Origin: Roseovarius sp.
GTDB taxonomy: Bacteria; Pseudomonadota; Alphaproteobacteria; Rhodobacterales; Rhodobacteraceae
DNA length: 7,399 bases
Assembly (NCBI GenBank): GCA_021767845.1
Contig: JAASSQ010000144.1
Location: 1-7,399 of the forward strand
Direction: 5' to 3'
The notes under the pieces are model-generated. The model did not search any database and was not told the DNA's origin. It saw nothing but the letters and a program-made list of their open reading frames with translations. This document shows positions 6,526 to 7,399 of the stretch, one piece after another. Position numbers and translations under genes: made by a program. The first letter of the stretch is position 1, and each line of letters begins with the position of its first letter.

Positions 6526-6613
6526 TCTGTTCCGGCGGGCCTGCTCTGCCTCTGACGCGGGGACGATAGCACGGGCTCACACACCCCGTCCATCGCCAAG
6601 CCCGGCAGCCGCG

Positions 6614-7399
6614 TCAGGCGTCCCTCGCGATCCGTCGCAGCTCGAATTTCTGGATCTTGCCGGTCGAGGTCTTGGGCAATTCCTGGAACACGACCTTCTT
6701 GGGGGTCTTGAACCCGGCCAGACGGTTGCGGGCGAAGGCGATCAGCTCGTCTTCGCTGGTCTCTGCGCCGTCCTTCACCTCGATGAAGGCGCAGGGCACT
6801 TCGCCCCATTTCTCGTCGGGCTTGGCGACCACCGCGCACAGCAGGACCGCGGGGTGCATCATCAGCACGCCCTCCACCTCGACCGAGCTGATATTCTCGC
6901 CGCCCGAGATGATGATGTCCTTGGCGCGGTCGGCGATCTGCAGATAGCCGTCGGGATGCTGGATGGCTATATCCCCCGAATGGAAATATCCGCCCCGGAA
7001 CGCTTCTTGTGTGGCCTTGGGGTTCTTCAGATAGCCCTTCATCACCGCGTTGCCGCGGATCATGATCTCGCCTTGGCTGGCCCCGTCCATCGGGATCTGC
7101 TGCATGGTTTCGGGGTCCATGGCGGTGATGTCCTCCATCATGGGCATCAACACCCCGGTGCGCGCCTTGATCGCGTACCGCGCGTCATCCTCCAGCCCGT
7201 CCCAACGGCTCTGCCACATGCACTCGGTCACATGGCCATAGGTTTCGGTCAGGCCATAGACCTGCGTGACCTGGAACCCCAGCGGCTCGATCGCGCGCAG
7301 TGTCGCGGCAGGGGGCGGTGCACCGGCGGTAAACACCTCGACCACGTGATCGAAGGGGCGCCGCTCGTCGTCGCGGGCATTGACGATGGTGTTGAGCAC
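6614..7399 (-). CDS. acyl-CoA synthetase / AMP-binding ligase, C-terminal part (partial)
   Basis: The 5' end lies beyond the right edge; 261 C-terminal residues are visible. The first codon in the window is GTG and need not be the start. The protein activates a carboxylic acid via an acyl-adenylate and transfers it to CoA. Motifs, numbered within the fragment: YGLTETYGH (48-56, adenylate-binding A5), GEIMIRGNAVMKGY (110-123), YFHSGD (138-143, A7), DRAKDIIISGGENIS (157-171, hinge and A8) and STGKIQK (245-251) with the catalytic lysine K248 (A10). These make a complete C-terminal domain. YGLTETYGH is common in ligases for medium-chain acids and in DmdB-type methylmercaptopropionate ligases, but the substrate cannot be read from this part. 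Stop is TGA at 6614. The 88-base gap to the next gene shows no good terminator. Confidence 0.93.
   Translation of the reverse strand: MLNTIVNARDDERRPFDHVVEVFTAGAPPPAATLRAIEPLGFQVTQVYGLTETYGHVTECMWQSRWDGLEDDARYAIKARTGVLMPMMEDITAMDPETMQQIPMDGASQGEIMIRGNAVMKGYLKNPKATQEAFRGGYFHSGDIAIQHPDGYLQIADRAKDIIISGGENISSVEVEGVLMMHPAVLLCAVVAKPDEKWGEVPCAFIEVKDGAETSEDELIAFARNRLAGFKTPKKVVFQELPKTSTGKIQKFELRRIARDA

Noticed and set aside
5716..6555. 279-codon plus-strand frame antisense to the membrane protein gene
   Set aside because: Its composition is His/Gln/Arg-rich and shadow-like. The minus strand has a plausible membrane helix, start and terminator.

Overview
The window is GC-rich, codon-dense bacterial DNA. 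Gene content and protein style suggest an alphaproteobacterium, most likely Rhodobacterales/Roseobacter-like; this is an inference from general resemblance, not from a marker gene. I see no rRNA, tRNA, CRISPR array, insertion sequence, integrase or prophage gene. It reads as ordinary chromosome with one possibly accessory patch of surface-polysaccharide type.

Layout: (1) 1-90 is the 3' end of a plus-strand gene of unknown function, followed by a candidate terminator at 109-150. (2) 226-1644, minus strand, encodes a two-dinucleotide-site FAD/NAD(P)-binding protein of the COG4529 type. (3) A 158-base divergent gap (1645-1802) separates it from (4) a plus-strand UDP-glucuronate 4-epimerase at 1803-2816. 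(5) Converging on the epimerase is a minus-strand row of five genes. In transcription order these are an acyl-CoA synthetase (6614-7399, 5' end outside the window), a single-pass membrane protein with an M48-like but zinc-motif-less domain (5500-6525), methylthioadenosine phosphorylase mtnP (4542-5414), a SAM-type methyltransferase (3452-4423, GTG start), and adenine phosphoribosyltransferase apt (2844-3383).

Functional links: MtnP splits methylthioadenosine into adenine and methylthioribose-1-phosphate, and Apt returns the adenine to AMP, so the two form a purine/methionine salvage pair. The methyltransferase between them resembles enzymes found with glycan or lipopolysaccharide genes, and the nearby UDP-glucuronate 4-epimerase makes UDP-galacturonate for such polymers. 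The five minus-strand genes are separated by gaps of 68-118 bases, so they are co-oriented but not tightly coupled. A short hairpin plus T-run after the membrane-protein gene suggests mtnP has its own promoter.

I found no clear sign of a wholly new multi-gene system. The points most worth a second look are the M48-like protein without HExxH, the methyltransferase splitting mtnP from apt, and small repeat/dyad structures in two intergenic gaps.
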